Assembly: GCF_000412335.2 (NCBI RefSeq)
Contig: NZ_KE161030.1
Location: 958,515 to 1,022,514, forward strand
Direction of reading: 5' to 3'
DNA length: 64,000 bases
DNA from: Cedecea davisae DSM 4568
GTDB taxonomy: Bacteria; Pseudomonadota; Gammaproteobacteria; Enterobacterales; Enterobacteriaceae
In this document: piece after piece, positions 37,394-48,881 of the stretch
How the letters are laid out: each line of letters begins with the position of its first letter
How positions within the stretch are numbered: position 1 is the first letter of the stretch
The notes under the pieces: model-generated
Told to the model about the DNA's origin: nothing
What the model saw: only the letters and a program-made list of their open reading frames with translations
Database searches by the model: none
Made by a program: the position numbers and the translations under genes

Positions 37394-37711
37394 TTAGCTC
37401 CAGAGTTTTTCCAGTTCGTACAGCTGGCGGCTCTCTTCCTGCATGACGTGAACGATAATTTCGCCCAGATCGACAACAACCCAGTCGGAAGCGTTGATGC
37501 CCTTCACGCCCATTGGCGACAGGCCAACTTCGCGGGAGGATTGAACAACGTGTTCAGCGATGGACATCACGTGGCGGTTGGAGGTTCCGGTACAGATAAC
37601 CATGCAATCCGTGATGCTTGATTTGCCTTTAACATCGATAGCGATGATATCCTGGCCTTTGAGGTCGTCGATTTTATCGACGATGAAATCCTGAAGTGCT
37701 TTACCCTGCAA
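37394..37711 (-). CDS. rsfS: Ribosomal silencing factor RsfS
   Basis: 105 aa from a TTG start (giving [20 protein letters not shown]), identical in position to the E. coli initiator and preceded by cagggggaa. It binds ribosomal protein uL14 and blocks subunit joining in stationary phase. The frame is open upstream to 37771 but has no better start. A tataat sequence at 37761-37766 (minus strand) could be its -10. In E. coli the upstream gene is cobC; here nothing takes its place. Confidence 0.94.
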   Translation of the reverse strand: MQGKALQDFIVDKIDDLKGQDIIAIDVKGKSSITDCMVICTGTSNRHVMSIAEHVVQSSREVGLSPMGVKGINASDWVVVDLGEIIVHVMQEESRQLYELEKLWS

Positions 37712-37771
37712 GTGTTCCCCCTGAGAGAATGAGAGTGTGTAGTTTGGCCCGTAAATAACCATTATACCCAA

Positions 37772-38029
37772 CAGGGCAGGCGGCTTTGGCTGAAAAATTG
37801 GCCGTCCAGCGCAGATCGCGGGCTATCATCCCATTGCGCGCCGGAGTTTGCATCGCCATTTTTGTAAAACTATTTCAGAAAAGCCGGATTTACGGGCAGG
37901 AAATTATGGCAGCGGAGCATAACAGCCTGAGGGGTGGTGTCAATGGCTGGCGTGCGCCTGTCGTTTCCGGTGAATTATAATAGTGTAAACCGGTTCATCC
38001 CGCCGGTGATTCAGACTTCGCTGAATGGC
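37772..38029. other. Gene-free gap where E. coli has cobC
   Basis: 258 bases between rsfS and nadD with no supported gene. E. coli carries cobC (alpha-ribazole phosphatase) here. No recognisable remnant of it was seen on the minus strand; the short + strand frame at 37786-37980 has no ribosome-binding site and looks like chance. Confidence 0.5.
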
Positions 38030-38677
38030 TTAACGATAGAGGCCATGTTGCAGAATAAAAGCCAGTACCTCGGGCGGTAGCAGATCGTCGCAGGGCTGGT
38101 TTTCTTCAAGGCGCTGGCGGATGACGGTGGCCGAAATATCGTAGAGCGGCGTCTGTGCCAGAAAGACGTTGCCCGATGGCCGCTGGTGCAGCGTGGCTAC
38201 CGAATCGGTGAGGTTCTGCGCCAGCCATGCCTGCTGTTCCGGGGTTTCCATCGCCAGAGGATAGCCCGGGCGCTGCGTTACCAGCAGGTGGCACAGAGAC
38301 AGGAGTTCTTCCCAGCGGTTCCAGCGGTGCAGGCTGAGTAAAGAGTCCTGGCCGATGATAAATGCCAGCGGCTGCGAGTGTCCGATTTCTGCCCGCAATT
38401 GTTCAAGCGTTTCAACGGTCCACGAGGGCGTGGATCGAGACAGCTCGCGGTCATCCAGGGTAAACAGCGGGTTTCCGGCAATTGCCAGTTCAATCATCGC
38501 TTTGCGCTGTTCGCTGCTGGCTTCCGGCTGTGGGCGATGCGGCGGCACATTGTTCGGCATGATGGTGACCCGGCGCAGCAAAACCTGCCGGGCAAGCGCC
38601 TCAACTGACTTCAGATGCCCGTAATGAATGGGATCAAAGGTCCCGCCATAAAGCGCCAGGAGCGAAGCGTCAGACAT
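38030..38677 (-). CDS. nadD: Nicotinate-mononucleotide adenylyltransferase NadD
   Basis: A 215-aa nucleotidyltransferase with the [11 protein letters not shown] motif at residues 11-21 and the C-terminal [10 protein letters not shown] motif, both ATP-binding. It adenylates nicotinate mononucleotide in NAD synthesis. Its start overlaps the holA stop by eight bases, so the two are translationally coupled. Confidence 0.96.
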   Translation of the reverse strand: MSDASLLALYGGTFDPIHYGHLKSVEALARQVLLRRVTIMPNNVPPHRPQPEASSEQRKAMIELAIAGNPLFTLDDRELSRSTPSWTVETLEQLRAEIGHSQPLAFIIGQDSLLSLHRWNRWEELLSLCHLLVTQRPGYPLAMETPEQQAWLAQNLTDSVATLHQRPSGNVFLAQTPLYDISATVIRQRLEENQPCDDLLPPEVLAFILQHGLYR

Positions 38678-39701
38678 CGATAAAAATTTCCGGTAATGCT
38701 TTGTGGCAAATCAGTAATGAGAGACCTTCCAGATCTTCCCAAACCGACTGACCATAATCCTGTTTCAGCGTTAGCTCAACCCGGGTAAGCAGGCGAACGG
38801 CCTGGTAGAGCTGCTCGCTCGAAACCCGGTTCAATGCCTCGGTTACCAACTGGCGGCGGTTTTGCCATACCCGCTGCTGGTCGAACAGAGTGCGCAGCGG
38901 GGTTGTCGCTGATTCACGCTTGAGGTTGACGAGCTGCAATAGCTCTCGCTGTAGCGTGCGCAGTAAAATGACCGGCTCGCTGGCCTCAAGGCGCAATTGC
39001 TGGAGGATGTGCAGCGCGCGTTTGCTTTTCCCGGCGAGCAGGGCATCTACCCAATGGAAAGGCGTAAAGTGCGCGGCATCGTTCACCGCCTGTTCCACGC
39101 GGGGCAGCGTCAGTTTGCCGTCCGGCCAGATAAGCGACAGCCTTTCCAGCGCCTGGGAGAGCGCCAGCAGATTGCCTTCGTAGCAATAGCAGAGCAGCTG
39201 GTTTGCCGCATCATCCAGCGTCAGGTTCATCTGCCTGGCACGCTGAGCGACCCAGCGCGGGAGATTTGCCTGCTCGGGGGTTTGGCAGGTTACCAATACC
39301 GAACGGTTCGCCAGTTGGGTAAACCAGGCGGCATTTTCCTGCGCTTTGGTGAATTTGTTACCGCGAACCAGCAGCAGAATGTCGTCGTGCAGCAGGCTGA
39401 CCAGGGTTTCCAGCTGTGCGTTAATGGCGGCATTAGGGCCGTTTTCCGGCAGCAGTAGAAGCAAAGTTTGACGATTGGCGAACAGGCTGAGCGCCTGGCA
39501 AATAGAGAACAGAGCCTGCCAGTCGGTGGAGGCGTCTATCTGGACGCTGTGGTGTTCTTCAAAGCCGTGCTGCTGGGCGCTTTTGCGCACCGCATCCTGG
39601 CTTTCCTGGAGTAGAAGAGGGTCGTTGCCTGCCAGCAGATACGCCGCGCGCAGCCCTTCATTGAGCTGCGCGTGGAGTTGTTCCGGGTACACTCGAATCA
39701 T
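38670..39701 (-). CDS. holA: DNA polymerase III subunit delta
   Basis: A 343-aa clamp-loader subunit with the E. coli delta length and N-terminal AAA+-like fold ([38 protein letters not shown]). Delta opens the beta sliding clamp. It overlaps lptE upstream by four bases and nadD downstream by eight, part of the leuS-lptE-holA-nadD operon. Confidence 0.96.
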   Translation of the reverse strand: MIRVYPEQLHAQLNEGLRAAYLLAGNDPLLLQESQDAVRKSAQQHGFEEHHSVQIDASTDWQALFSICQALSLFANRQTLLLLLPENGPNAAINAQLETLVSLLHDDILLLVRGNKFTKAQENAAWFTQLANRSVLVTCQTPEQANLPRWVAQRARQMNLTLDDAANQLLCYCYEGNLLALSQALERLSLIWPDGKLTLPRVEQAVNDAAHFTPFHWVDALLAGKSKRALHILQQLRLEASEPVILLRTLQRELLQLVNLKRESATTPLRTLFDQQRVWQNRRQLVTEALNRVSSEQLYQAVRLLTRVELTLKQDYGQSVWEDLEGLSLLICHKALPEIFIDV

Positions 39702-40309
39702 TGGCTACCGGAGGTTGCCGACAGAGTGGTGGATACCCGGCCAGCCGGAGGGGCTGGTTTTGGCGTGCTTACCGGTTTTTCCGCATCCTTAGTGGCATCA
39801 AGATCGGCAGCGTGAACCGCCAGCAGCTTACGGATCAGCTGTTGAGCAACGTTGGTGTACATCTCTTTGATAATCAAATCCTGCTCGGCATCTTTCGCCA
39901 GGACAGTCAGTGGGTTATCAAAGAACGAGCGATAGGTCGTCGCGCTGATAGGATAAATATCATGGCCCGGGATCAACACCTGTGCGTTGACAGTCATCAC
40001 CATCTGGTACTCCGCGGTCTGGCCGTTCTGGAACACCGAAACAGTGTCCTGACCCAGCCCGGCACTGCCCACGCGCAGAGATGGAATATCTTTACGCACG
40101 CCGGTGCCGGTATCGTCAACAATAGTGACGCCGTTCAAGCGCAACTGTTGGCGGATCTCACGGGTCAGCGGGCCGTTAGGATCGCCGGAGTTGAGGATCA
40201 GCGTCTTCATCTCAGTAGGAACCTGCGTGTTACCACGCAGGTGAAAACCACATCCGGCGGTGACCAGCACCGCCAGGCTTACTAACAAAGTGACAAAGGG
40301 ATGTCGCAC
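39698..40309 (-). CDS. lptE: LPS-assembly lipoprotein LptE
   Basis: A 203-aa outer-membrane lipoprotein with lipobox LVTAGC (Cys20). It plugs the LptD barrel and helps insert LPS into the outer leaflet. The C-terminal ~25 residues are a Pro/Ser-rich tail ([20 protein letters not shown]), as in other enteric LptE. Second gene after leuS (14-base gap). Confidence 0.96.
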   Translation of the reverse strand: MRHPFVTLLVSLAVLVTAGCGFHLRGNTQVPTEMKTLILNSGDPNGPLTREIRQQLRLNGVTIVDDTGTGVRKDIPSLRVGSAGLGQDTVSVFQNGQTAEYQMVMTVNAQVLIPGHDIYPISATTYRSFFDNPLTVLAKDAEQDLIIKEMYTNVAQQLIRKLLAVHAADLDATKDAEKPVSTPKPAPPAGRVSTTLSATSGSQ

Positions 40310-40323
40310 ACTTCCTCCTGCGC

Positions 40324-42906
40324 TTAGCCCACAACCAGGTTGAGCAGTTTACCCGGAACGTAAATCACTTTACGCACGGTTACGCCCTCAAGATATTTCG
40401 CCACCAGATGTTCCTGACCTGCACGCTCACGAACCTGCGCTTCGGTAGCATCTGCTGGTACGGTGACTTTGCCGCGTACCTTACCGTTAACCTGAACCAC
40501 GACCAAGCGAGAATCTTCCACCATTGCCTGCTCGTCGGCCTGCGGCCACGGTGCATTGTCAACATCGCCTTCGCCGCCCAGCGACTGCCACATATCGAAG
40601 CAAACGTGTGGGGTGAACGGATAAAGCATACGCACCACGGCCAACAGCGCTTCATTCAGCAGAGCACGATCCTGCTCGCCTTCCTGAGGGGCTTTAGCCA
40701 GCTTGTTCATCAGCTCCATAACGGCGGCGATGGCGGTGTTAAAGGTCTGACGGCGGCCGATATCATCGGTCACTTTAGCGATAGTTTTATGCACATCACG
40801 ACGCAGCGCTTTCTGATCTTCGCTCAGCGCGGCAATATCCAGAGCCGGAGCTGCACCGCGGCTGGTGTGCTCGTAAACCAGTTTCCAGACGCGTTTCAGG
40901 AAGCGGTTTGCGCCTTCCACGCCGGACTCCTGCCACTCGAGCGTCATGTCTGCCGGTGAAGCAAACATCATAAACAGACGCACGGTATCCGCGCCGTAGC
41001 GCTGGACCATAACCTGCGGGTCGATGCCGTTGTTTTTCGACTTCGACATTTTGCTCATGCCAGCATAGACCAGTTCACGGCCCTCTGCGTCACGGGCTTT
41101 AACAATGCGGCCTTTGTCATCACGCTCGACGATGGCTTCTGCCGGAGAGACCCAGTTGCGCTCGCCGTTGTTGCCGGTGTAGTAGAAGGCATCTGCCAGC
41201 ACCATGCCCTGGCACAGCAACTGCTTAGCCGGTTCGTCGGAGTTGACCATGCCCGCGTCGCGCATCAGCTTGTGGAAGAAGCGGAAGTAGAGCAGGTGCA
41301 TGATGGCGTGTTCGATACCGCCGATGTAGATATCTACCGGCAGCCAGTAGTTGGCCGCTTTGGAGTCTAGCATGCCTTTGTCGTACTGCGGGCTGGTGTA
41401 GCGCGCGTAGTACCAGGACGACTCCATAAAGGTGTCGAAGGTATCGGTTTCGCGCAGGGCAGGCATACCGTTGACGGTGGTTTTTGCCCACTCAGGATCC
41501 GCTTTGATCGGGCTGGTAATGCCGTCCATCACTACGTCTTCCGGCAGGATAACCGGGAGCTGATCTTCAGGCGTTGGCATTACGGTGCCGTCTTCCAGAG
41601 TCACCATCGGGATTGGTGCACCCCAGTAACGCTGACGGGAAACGCCCCAGTCGCGCAGACGGAAGTTAACTTTACGCTCGCCCACGCCTTTAGCCGCTAA
41701 CTTATCGGCAATGGCGTTGAACGCCTGCTGGAAGTCCAGGCCGTTGAACTCACCGGAGTTGAACAGCGCGCCTTTTTCGGTCATTGCTGCGCCAGACAGG
41801 TCCGGCTCGCTGCCGTCGGCATTGAGGATAACCGGTTTGATTTGCAGGCCGTATTTAGTGGCGAATTCCCAGTCGCGCTGGTCGTGACCCGGAACGGCCA
41901 TGACCGCGCCGGTGCCGTATTCCATCAGCACGAAGTTTGCGACCCAAACCGGAACGCTTTCGCCGGTCAGCGGATGAATAGCGTTAATGCCTGTGGCAAC
42001 GCCTTTCTTCTCCATAGTCGCCATATCGGCTTCGGCTACTTTGGTATTGCGGCATTCGTCGATAAACTCGGCAAGAGCCGGGTTGTTTACCGCAGCCTGC
42101 TGCGCCAGAGGGTGACCCGCGGCAACGGCCAGGTAGGTCACGCCCATGAAGGTGTCAGGGCGGGTGGTGTAAACGGTCAGCTTTTCGGCGCTGTTTTCGA
42201 CGTCGAAGGTAATTTCTACGCCTTCGGAACGGCCAATCCAGTTGCGCTGCATGGTTTTAACCTGATCCGGCCAGTGGTCCAGCGTGTCCAGGTCGTTCAG
42301 CAGTTCGTCGGCATAGGCGGTGATTTTAATAAACCACTGTGGAATTTCTTTACGCTCAACCTTGGTATCGCAGCGCCAGCAGCAGCCGTCGATAACCTGC
42401 TCGTTGGCCAGCACGGTCTGGTCGTTCGGGCACCAGTTAACCGCCGAGGTTTTTTTGTAAACCAGGCCTTTGTTGTACAGCTGAGTGAAGAATTGCTGTT
42501 CCCAACGGTAATATTCCGGGGTACAGGTTGCCAGCTCGCGGCTCCAGTCATAGCCAAAGCCCAGCGTTTTGAGCTGGTTTTTCATGTAATTGATGTTGTC
42601 GTAGGTCCACGGAGCCGGTGCGGTATTGTTTTTAACCGCAGCGCCTTCAGCAGGCAGACCAAACGCATCCCAGCCAATCGGCTGCATGACGTTTTTGCCC
42701 AGCATGCGCTGGTAGCGTGCGATAACGTCGCCGATGGTGTAGTTGCGGACGTGGCCCATATGTAGTCGGCCAGAAGGATAGGGCAGCATTGAGAGGCAGT
42801 AGTATTTCTCTTTGCCTTCGTCTTCGGTCACTTCAAAAGTACGGTTCTCTTGCCAGTGTTGCTGGACGTTGGATTCTATCTCTTCCGGGCGGTATTGCTC
42901 TTGCAT
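40324..42906 (-). CDS. leuS: Leucyl-tRNA synthetase
   Basis: An 860-aa class Ia synthetase of full E. coli length. ATP-binding signatures HMGH (residues 49-52) and KMSKS (in [12 protein letters not shown], about 619) are intact. The editing domain lies between, with [19 protein letters not shown]. It charges tRNA-Leu, including the leuW tRNA encoded at 54951-55035. It heads the operon leuS-lptE-holA-nadD. Confidence 0.98.
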   Translation of the reverse strand: MQEQYRPEEIESNVQQHWQENRTFEVTEDEGKEKYYCLSMLPYPSGRLHMGHVRNYTIGDVIARYQRMLGKNVMQPIGWDAFGLPAEGAAVKNNTAPAPWTYDNINYMKNQLKTLGFGYDWSRELATCTPEYYRWEQQFFTQLYNKGLVYKKTSAVNWCPNDQTVLANEQVIDGCCWRCDTKVERKEIPQWFIKITAYADELLNDLDTLDHWPDQVKTMQRNWIGRSEGVEITFDVENSAEKLTVYTTRPDTFMGVTYLAVAAGHPLAQQAAVNNPALAEFIDECRNTKVAEADMATMEKKGVATGINAIHPLTGESVPVWVANFVLMEYGTGAVMAVPGHDQRDWEFATKYGLQIKPVILNADGSEPDLSGAAMTEKGALFNSGEFNGLDFQQAFNAIADKLAAKGVGERKVNFRLRDWGVSRQRYWGAPIPMVTLEDGTVMPTPEDQLPVILPEDVVMDGITSPIKADPEWAKTTVNGMPALRETDTFDTFMESSWYYARYTSPQYDKGMLDSKAANYWLPVDIYIGGIEHAIMHLLYFRFFHKLMRDAGMVNSDEPAKQLLCQGMVLADAFYYTGNNGERNWVSPAEAIVERDDKGRIVKARDAEGRELVYAGMSKMSKSKNNGIDPQVMVQRYGADTVRLFMMFASPADMTLEWQESGVEGANRFLKRVWKLVYEHTSRGAAPALDIAALSEDQKALRRDVHKTIAKVTDDIGRRQTFNTAIAAVMELMNKLAKAPQEGEQDRALLNEALLAVVRMLYPFTPHVCFDMWQSLGGEGDVDNAPWPQADEQAMVEDSRLVVVQVNGKVRGKVTVPADATEAQVRERAGQEHLVAKYLEGVTVRKVIYVPGKLLNLVVG

Positions 42907-43167
42907 GGCAGCCAGTAGTCCTGTTAATGAAAGACAGCTACGAAAGTAGCCTTTAGTGATTTGAGTTCAGACAGGCATAGCATAGCCGATTAGACAGCGG
43001 CAAAACAGCCTTTCGACGAGCCGATTGGCCTTTTCACCGTTCTGGTTAACTTGCAGTTTTTTACTCCGGGTGTGGCTAAACTAACAAAGCGTTGGCCGAT
43101 TAACGTCTACTCTTAGAGTGGTTACCACACTGTAAATGCAGGAACCCTTCAAGGAGGCAGGCTAACG

Positions 43168-43650
43168 ATGAACAAGGTTGCTCAATTTTACCGGGAACTG
43201 GTTGAGTCTCTGAGCGAGCGGCTGCGCAAGGGCGAGCGTGATATCGATGAGCTGGTCGCCAGCGCGCGCAAACAAATGAACGATACCGGCGAACTGACCC
43301 GAACCGAAATAGAAGAAGTGACGCGAGCAGTGCGCCGTGACCTGGAGGAATTTGCTCGCAGCTACGGCGAAAGCCATGAGGAGTTTACCGATAGCGTCTT
43401 TATGCGGGTGATAAAAGAAAGCCTGTGGCAGGAACTGGCGGATATCACCGACAAGACGCAGCTTGAGTGGCGTGAGGTGTTTAAAGATCTCAGCCACCAC
43501 GGCGTCTATCACAGCGGCGAGGTCGTCGGGCTTGGCAATCTGGTCTGTGAGAATTGCCACCATCATATTGCGATTTACACGCCTGAAGTCTTACCTGTCT
43601 GCCCTAAGTGCGGCCATAACCAATTTCATCGCCGGCCATTCGAACCCTAA
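43168..43650 (+). CDS. ybeL: Zinc-ribbon protein YbeL (DUF1451)
   Basis: A 160-aa cytoplasmic protein: helical N-terminal two-thirds (ESLSERLRKGERDIDELVAS) and a C-terminal zinc ribbon with two CxxC knuckles (CENCHHHI and CPKCGHNQF). DUF1451 family, function unknown. Ribosome-binding site aaggagg. In E. coli a block of DnaJ-like and other genes follows it; here it is convergent directly with gltL. Confidence 0.93.
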   Translation: MNKVAQFYRELVESLSERLRKGERDIDELVASARKQMNDTGELTRTEIEEVTRAVRRDLEEFARSYGESHEEFTDSVFMRVIKESLWQELADITDKTQLEWREVFKDLSHHGVYHSGEVVGLGNLVCENCHHHIAIYTPEVLPVCPKCGHNQFHRRPFEP

Positions 43651-43653
43651 AAG

Positions 43654-43681
43654 AAAGCCTTCCCGTTGGGGAAGGCTTTTT
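43654..43681. terminator. Terminator between convergent ybeL and gltL
   Basis: aagccttccc/gggaaggctt, 10-bp stem with gttg loop, T-run on + strand and A-run before the stem, so probably bidirectional. Confidence 0.88.
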
Positions 43682-43701
43682 ACTTTGGTGACGCGACTTG
43701 T

Positions 43702-44426
<725 letters not shown>

Positions 44427-44427
<1 letters not shown>

Positions 44428-45101
44428 TAAACAGTCCTTTTCTTCAAATAGCTGACCAACAACGACGCGCTAAGGCTAATAACAAAATAGACCAGACCGG
44501 CAAACAGGATCATCTCGACCTGGGTTCCGTCACGCTCGCCGATGGTCGATGCGGTACGGAAGAAGTCTGCCAGGCTCAGGACATAAACCAGCGAGGTATC
44601 CTGGAACAGCACGATGCCCTGGGTTAGCAGCAGCGGGACCATCGCGCGGAAGGCCTGCGGCAGGATAATTAACTTCATCGACTGCCACTGGGTCATGCCC
44701 AGCGCCAGCGCGGCGTTGGACTGCCCGCGAGAAATGCTCTGGATACCGGCGCGGATGATTTCCGAGTAGTAAGCGGCCTCGAACATCGAGAAGGCCACCA
44801 TCGCGGAGATCAGGCGAATATCGGTCTTTGGCGACAGGCCCAGTACCGACTGCAGGAAGCCCGGTACTACCAGGTAAAACCACAGCAGCACCATCACCAG
44901 AGGCACGGAGCGGAAGACGTTGACGTAGGCGGTAGCAAACCAGGCAACGGGCTTAAAGCTCGACAACCGCATGACCGCCAGCAGCGTGCCCCAGACAATA
45001 CCGATAACCACCGCGGTAACGGTGATTTTCAGCGTAATCACCAGCCCCTGCATTAAAAACGGCAGGGCGGGCAGAATAGAACTCCAGTCAAAATCGTGCA
45101 T
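44427..45101 (-). CDS. gltK: Glutamate/aspartate ABC transporter permease GltK
   Basis: A 224-aa permease of the polar-amino-acid HisMQ type, with five membrane helices and the EAA loop ([21 protein letters not shown]) that docks on the ATPase. Overlaps neighbours on both sides by one base. Confidence 0.96.
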
Positions 45102-45841
45102 TATTTGCCTCCCATATTGCCCGGCAGGCGAATTTTACGTTCCACGATAACCATCACGCCCATGATGACGGCGTTAATCAGCACGTAGGCAAGGGTGATT
45201 GCGGTAAAGGATTCATAGGCGTGCGCCGAGTAGTCCAGCAGTTTGCCCGCCTGAGCGGCCATATCCACCAGGCCGATGGTTGAAGCGATGGCCGAGTTTT
45301 TCACCAGGTTCATCATTTCGGAAGTCATCGGCGGGACGATAACGCGGTAGGCGTTAGGCAGCAGCACGTAGCGGTAAGCCTGCGGCAGCGTCAGCCCCAT
45401 TGCCAGCGCGGCGTTTTTTTGCCCACGAGGAAGAGACTGGATGGCGGCGCGAACCTGCTCGCAGACGCGGGCGGCGGTAAACAGCCCGAGGCAAATCATG
45501 GACGAAAGGAAGAACTGAATATTGGGATCCAGCTCGGACTTAAACCACATGCCGAGGTTTTCCGGCAGCAGCTCAGGCACCACCAGATACCAGGTAAAGA
45601 ACTGCACTATCAGGGGGACGTTACGGAATAGCTCGACATATAGCGTGCCCAGCCCTGAAAGCCATTTATTAGGAACGGTGCGTAAAATACCGAACAGCGA
45701 TCCTACCAGGAAAGCGATTATCCATGCGGTAATTGACAGGGCTACGGTGACCTGGAAGCCATTCCAAATCCAGCCCAAATAGGTTGTGTTGCCGAACGGG
45801 GCGGGCTGTAGAAAGATCCCCCAGTTCCAGTCTATAGACAT
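45101..45841 (-). CDS. gltJ: Glutamate/aspartate ABC transporter permease GltJ
   Basis: A 246-aa HisMQ-type permease with the EAA motif [20 protein letters not shown] and several membrane helices. Forms a heterodimer with GltK. It is separated from gltI by about 200 bases that hold a strong terminator (45857-45886); transcription therefore falls off after gltI, giving more binding protein than permease. Confidence 0.96.
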   Translation of the reverse strand: MSIDWNWGIFLQPAPFGNTTYLGWIWNGFQVTVALSITAWIIAFLVGSLFGILRTVPNKWLSGLGTLYVELFRNVPLIVQFFTWYLVVPELLPENLGMWFKSELDPNIQFFLSSMICLGLFTAARVCEQVRAAIQSLPRGQKNAALAMGLTLPQAYRYVLLPNAYRVIVPPMTSEMMNLVKNSAIASTIGLVDMAAQAGKLLDYSAHAYESFTAITLAYVLINAVIMGVMVIVERKIRLPGNMGGK

Positions 45842-45856
45842 AACTTACTCCGAGAT

Positions 45857-45886
45857 AAAAAAAAGAGGGTAGCTTTTGCTACCCTC
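45857..45886 (-). terminator. Intra-operon terminator between gltI and gltJ (3' end of SroC-like RNA)
   Basis: gagggtagc/gctaccctc, a perfect 9-bp stem with tttt/aaaa loop, followed on the minus strand by eight T residues. Confidence 0.92.
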
Positions 45887-45948
45887 GAAGATTGATGAGA
45901 AGCCTGCGCCCGTAAGCAGATCTTTGTCTGCATTTTTAGGCGCTTCAC

Positions 45949-45973
45949 GCCGGATGGGGAACGACCATCCGAC
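45949..45973 (-). repeat. REP-like palindrome in the gltI-gltJ spacer
   Basis: gccggatgg-N7-ccatccgac, a hairpin of the form seen in repetitive extragenic palindromes; it can stabilise the upstream gltI message. Confidence 0.55.
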
Positions 45974-46040
45974 GCATAGTCTGTCCTGGCTTCAGTTCGT
46001 CAATCGGGAGGGCGGATTCTTCCGGCCCCTGTGTTTCTAA

Positions 46041-46952
46041 TTAGTTGAGAGCTTTGTCGTTTGGTTCCTTGAACAGCGCTTTCATTTCGTCAGAAAGGTC
46101 GAAGTTCATGTTCAGGTTCTTAGGAGGAATCGGCTGCTTGAACCATTTATCAAACCATTTGGCGGCTTCGCCAGAGGTCTGCGCCTGGGCGATGGTGCTG
46201 TCCATCAGCTTTTTGAATTCAGGGTCGTCTTTACGCAGCATACAACCGTAGGCTTCCTGGGACTGCGGCTTGCCGAGGATCTCCCAGTTGTCCGGCTTTT
46301 TGGCCTTGGCGCGCTCGCCTGCCAGCAGGGCGTCATCCATCATAAAGGCAACGGCACGGCCGCTTTCCAGGGTACGGAAGGAGTCGCCGTGGTCTTTAGC
46401 GCTGATGATGCGCATGCCCAGTTTTTGCTCGTCGTTCAGCTTGTTCAGCAGAATTTCGGAGGTGGTTCCGGAGGTCACAACAACCGTTTTACCTTTCAGG
46501 TCCGGGAAGTCTTTAATCGGGCCGCCTTTTTTCACCAGCAGACGCGTGCCGACTACGAAGATAGTGTCGGAGAAGGCTGCTTGTTTCTGACGTTCCAGGT
46601 TGTTGGTGGTTGAGCCGCATTCAAAATCGAAGGTGCCGTTTTGCAGCAGCGGAATACGGTTCTGGGAGGTAATTGGGATCAGCTTAACCTGCAGATCGGG
46701 TTTGTTGAGCTGCTTCTTCACCGCTTCAACGATGGCGTTGGAGTAGTCCTGAGAGTAGCCAACCACTTTCTGCTGGTTGTCGTAATAAGAGAAAGGTACA
46801 GATGATTCACGGTGGCCGACCACGATAACGCCATTGGCTTTGATTTTATCCAGCGTTGACTGTTGAGCCGCAGGTTTGGCGTCTTCTGCGTGGGCGATTG
46901 TTGCGCTCATGCCCATCACCAGCATTGCCGTGGCCAGTTTGCGTAATTGCAT
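46041..46952 (-). CDS. gltI: Glutamate/aspartate periplasmic-binding protein
   Basis: 303 aa from the ATG at 46952, which has a good ribosome-binding site (aaggag) and begins a signal peptide (MQLRKLATAMLVMGMSATIA, cleavage after AHA); the frame extends far upstream without need. Family 3 solute-binding fold (VGHRESSVPFSYYDNQQKVV, GKTVVVTSGTTSEILL). It captures glutamate/aspartate for GltJKL. Confidence 0.96.
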   Translation of the reverse strand: MQLRKLATAMLVMGMSATIAHAEDAKPAAQQSTLDKIKANGVIVVGHRESSVPFSYYDNQQKVVGYSQDYSNAIVEAVKKQLNKPDLQVKLIPITSQNRIPLLQNGTFDFECGSTTNNLERQKQAAFSDTIFVVGTRLLVKKGGPIKDFPDLKGKTVVVTSGTTSEILLNKLNDEQKLGMRIISAKDHGDSFRTLESGRAVAFMMDDALLAGERAKAKKPDNWEILGKPQSQEAYGCMLRKDDPEFKKLMDSTIAQAQTSGEAAKWFDKWFKQPIPPKNLNMNFDLSDEMKALFKEPNDKALN

Positions 46953-47288
46953 ATCTAACTCCTTAATCTTAGTGCCAGAGGAGGCACGGGTATCCGATGT
47001 GAGTGTTGTGTTTTGTTGTTTTTTCATGCTGCAAAAATCGTCGAGCAATGCTCTTTTGTTAACATTTAACCTAGCTGAATGTAAAGAAATTGCTAAGAGA
47101 ATGTTTATTTTTGCGAAGCGCGCCGCACCGTTTAAAGGCAAAGATATGCCACTGCACCGTAATGGTGCTTGCGATGTCGCTTTTTGGTGCATGAATTTTT
47201 ATCGCCGTCCACAGGCGGCTTATAAGGCGTCTTCGCGCCAATAAATTGATTTTTACAGTTAAAATCTAGCAAACGCTGTGCCAGAAAT
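46953..47288. other. gltI promoter region
   Basis: About 335 bases without a supported gene between gltI and the lnt terminator. It must hold the gltI promoter (reading left); it contains AT-rich stretches around 47040-47110 but no -35/-10 pair good enough to name. Confidence 0.4.
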
Positions 47289-47317
47289 GAAAAAGGCCAG
47301 CAAATAAGCTGGCCTTT
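47289..47317 (-). terminator. lnt terminator
   Basis: aaggccagc/gctggcctt stem with aaataa loop followed on the minus strand by a T-run; closes the ybeZ-ybeY-corC-lnt operon. Confidence 0.88.
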
Positions 47318-47332
47318 ATAGAGGGAGGAGGA

Positions 47333-48874
47333 TTACTTTTTGTTACGGTTGCGCAGGCTCATCACCAGCGCGCCGAAGCCGAACAGGGCGGTAATGACCC
47401 ACAGTGGCCAGAAACCGAAGCGCGCATACGGCGTTAAGCCACGGGTTGGCGTCACTTTAGCTTCCAGCACGTCGCGGGTGAACTGCGGGAGCACGTTGGT
47501 AATATCACCTTCGGCATTTACCACGGCGGTTACGCCGTTATTGGTGCTGCGCAGCAGTGGGCGGCCCAGTTCAAGGGAGCGCATACGCGCCATTTGCAGG
47601 TGCTGCCATGGGCCAATCGATTTCCCGAACCACGCATCGTTAGAGATGGTCAGCAGGAAGTCGGTGTCCGGGCGGAAGTTATCCCGCACCTGTTCGCCAA
47701 GAATAATCTCGTAGCAAATCGCCGCCGTCAGTTTGATTCCGTTAGATTCCAGCTGCGGCTGAACATACGGGCCGCGGCTGAAAGAGGACATCGGTAAATC
47801 AAAGAACGGTGCCAGCGGGCGCAGAATAGACTCCAGCGGTACAAACTCACCGAACGGCACGAGGTGATTTTTGTTGTAGCGATTAGCGCTGGTGTAGCCG
47901 TACGGACTGCCTTCACCCAGGGTAATAATGGTGTTGTAGGTGTCGTAGCGGTTTTGCTTGTTCAGGCGCGCATCGACTATCCCGGTAATCAGCGAGCTGT
48001 GCTTTGAACGCAGCAGGTCGTCCATCATGGTCAGGAACGGCTGCTGGTTAATCTCGAGATCGGAAATAGCCGATTCTGGCCAGATAATCAGCTGCGCTTT
48101 GCCCATTTCAGGCTGAGTTTTATCAAGATAGATTTTCAGCGTGTCGAGCAGCTGGCTTTCGTTCCATTTCAGCGACTGGGGAATATCGCCCTGGACCATC
48201 GCGACTTCAACGGGACGCTCGCTCTGCGGCTGGAACCACTGAATGGTCCGCAGCGGCCACGGAAGCAACAGCAAAGCGACGGAGACAACGGCAGGCGCCC
48301 ATTTACGCATTTGCAGCGCGTAAACCAGCAGGCCGCTGATAATCATCAGCAGGAAGGTGATGCTATCGACGCCCAGAATCGGCGCGATGCCTTTTAGCGG
48401 GCCGTCTATCTGGCTATAGCCGAACTGAAGCCACGGGAAGCCCGTTAGCACCCAGCCGCGCAGAAACTCGGTTATCTGCCAGACTACCGGCGCGGCAATA
48501 GCGACGCGCCACCAGGTGGTTTTTGGCCACAGGCGGCTAAGTATTCCGGCAAACAGGCCGGTATACAGCGACAGATAAGCGGCGAGAAGCACCACCAGGA
48601 ACACGTTAACCGGGCCGGGCATGCCGCCAAACTGGGCGATGCTGACATACACCCAGTTAATGCCGCTGCCGAACAGGCCAAGCCCCCAGAAGAAGCCTAT
48701 CCACGCGCTTTGCGTCGGGCGACGGTTTAGCGTTAGCCCCTGTAAACCGGCTAGAGAGACAATAGCCGCCGGCCAGAAGTCATAGGGAGAAAAGGCCAGC
48801 GTCCCGCAGGCGCCAAAGAAAAGCGCCAGCAGCAGGCGAACGCGCTGGCGTTGAAGTTGTTGAGCTATAGCCAT
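47333..48874 (-). CDS. lnt: Apolipoprotein N-acyltransferase Lnt
   Basis: 513 aa from the ATG at 48874, seven bases after the corC stop; the longer frame overlaps corC. A multi-helix N-terminal half and a periplasmic nitrilase-like domain with the Glu-Lys-Cys triad ([33 protein letters not shown]). It adds the third fatty acid to the N-terminal Cys of lipoproteins, such as LptE, RlpA and the small lipoprotein at 14757 in this window. Confidence 0.96.
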   Translation of the reverse strand: MAIAQQLQRQRVRLLLALFFGACGTLAFSPYDFWPAAIVSLAGLQGLTLNRRPTQSAWIGFFWGLGLFGSGINWVYVSIAQFGGMPGPVNVFLVVLLAAYLSLYTGLFAGILSRLWPKTTWWRVAIAAPVVWQITEFLRGWVLTGFPWLQFGYSQIDGPLKGIAPILGVDSITFLLMIISGLLVYALQMRKWAPAVVSVALLLLPWPLRTIQWFQPQSERPVEVAMVQGDIPQSLKWNESQLLDTLKIYLDKTQPEMGKAQLIIWPESAISDLEINQQPFLTMMDDLLRSKHSSLITGIVDARLNKQNRYDTYNTIITLGEGSPYGYTSANRYNKNHLVPFGEFVPLESILRPLAPFFDLPMSSFSRGPYVQPQLESNGIKLTAAICYEIILGEQVRDNFRPDTDFLLTISNDAWFGKSIGPWQHLQMARMRSLELGRPLLRSTNNGVTAVVNAEGDITNVLPQFTRDVLEAKVTPTRGLTPYARFGFWPLWVITALFGFGALVMSLRNRNKK

Positions 48875-48881
48875 AGCTGAG

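Larger units (their letters stand above)
45857..46019 (-). ncRNA. sroC: SroC-like sRNA from the gltI-gltJ spacer
   Basis: E. coli and Salmonella release SroC, a sponge RNA for the sRNA GcvB, from exactly this place: the spacer between gltI and gltJ, ending at an intrinsic terminator. Here the spacer and strong terminator are conserved in position. The 5' end is set by processing and cannot be read; the left-hand limit is the T-run. Identification is by position, not by sequence comparison. Confidence 0.5.
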
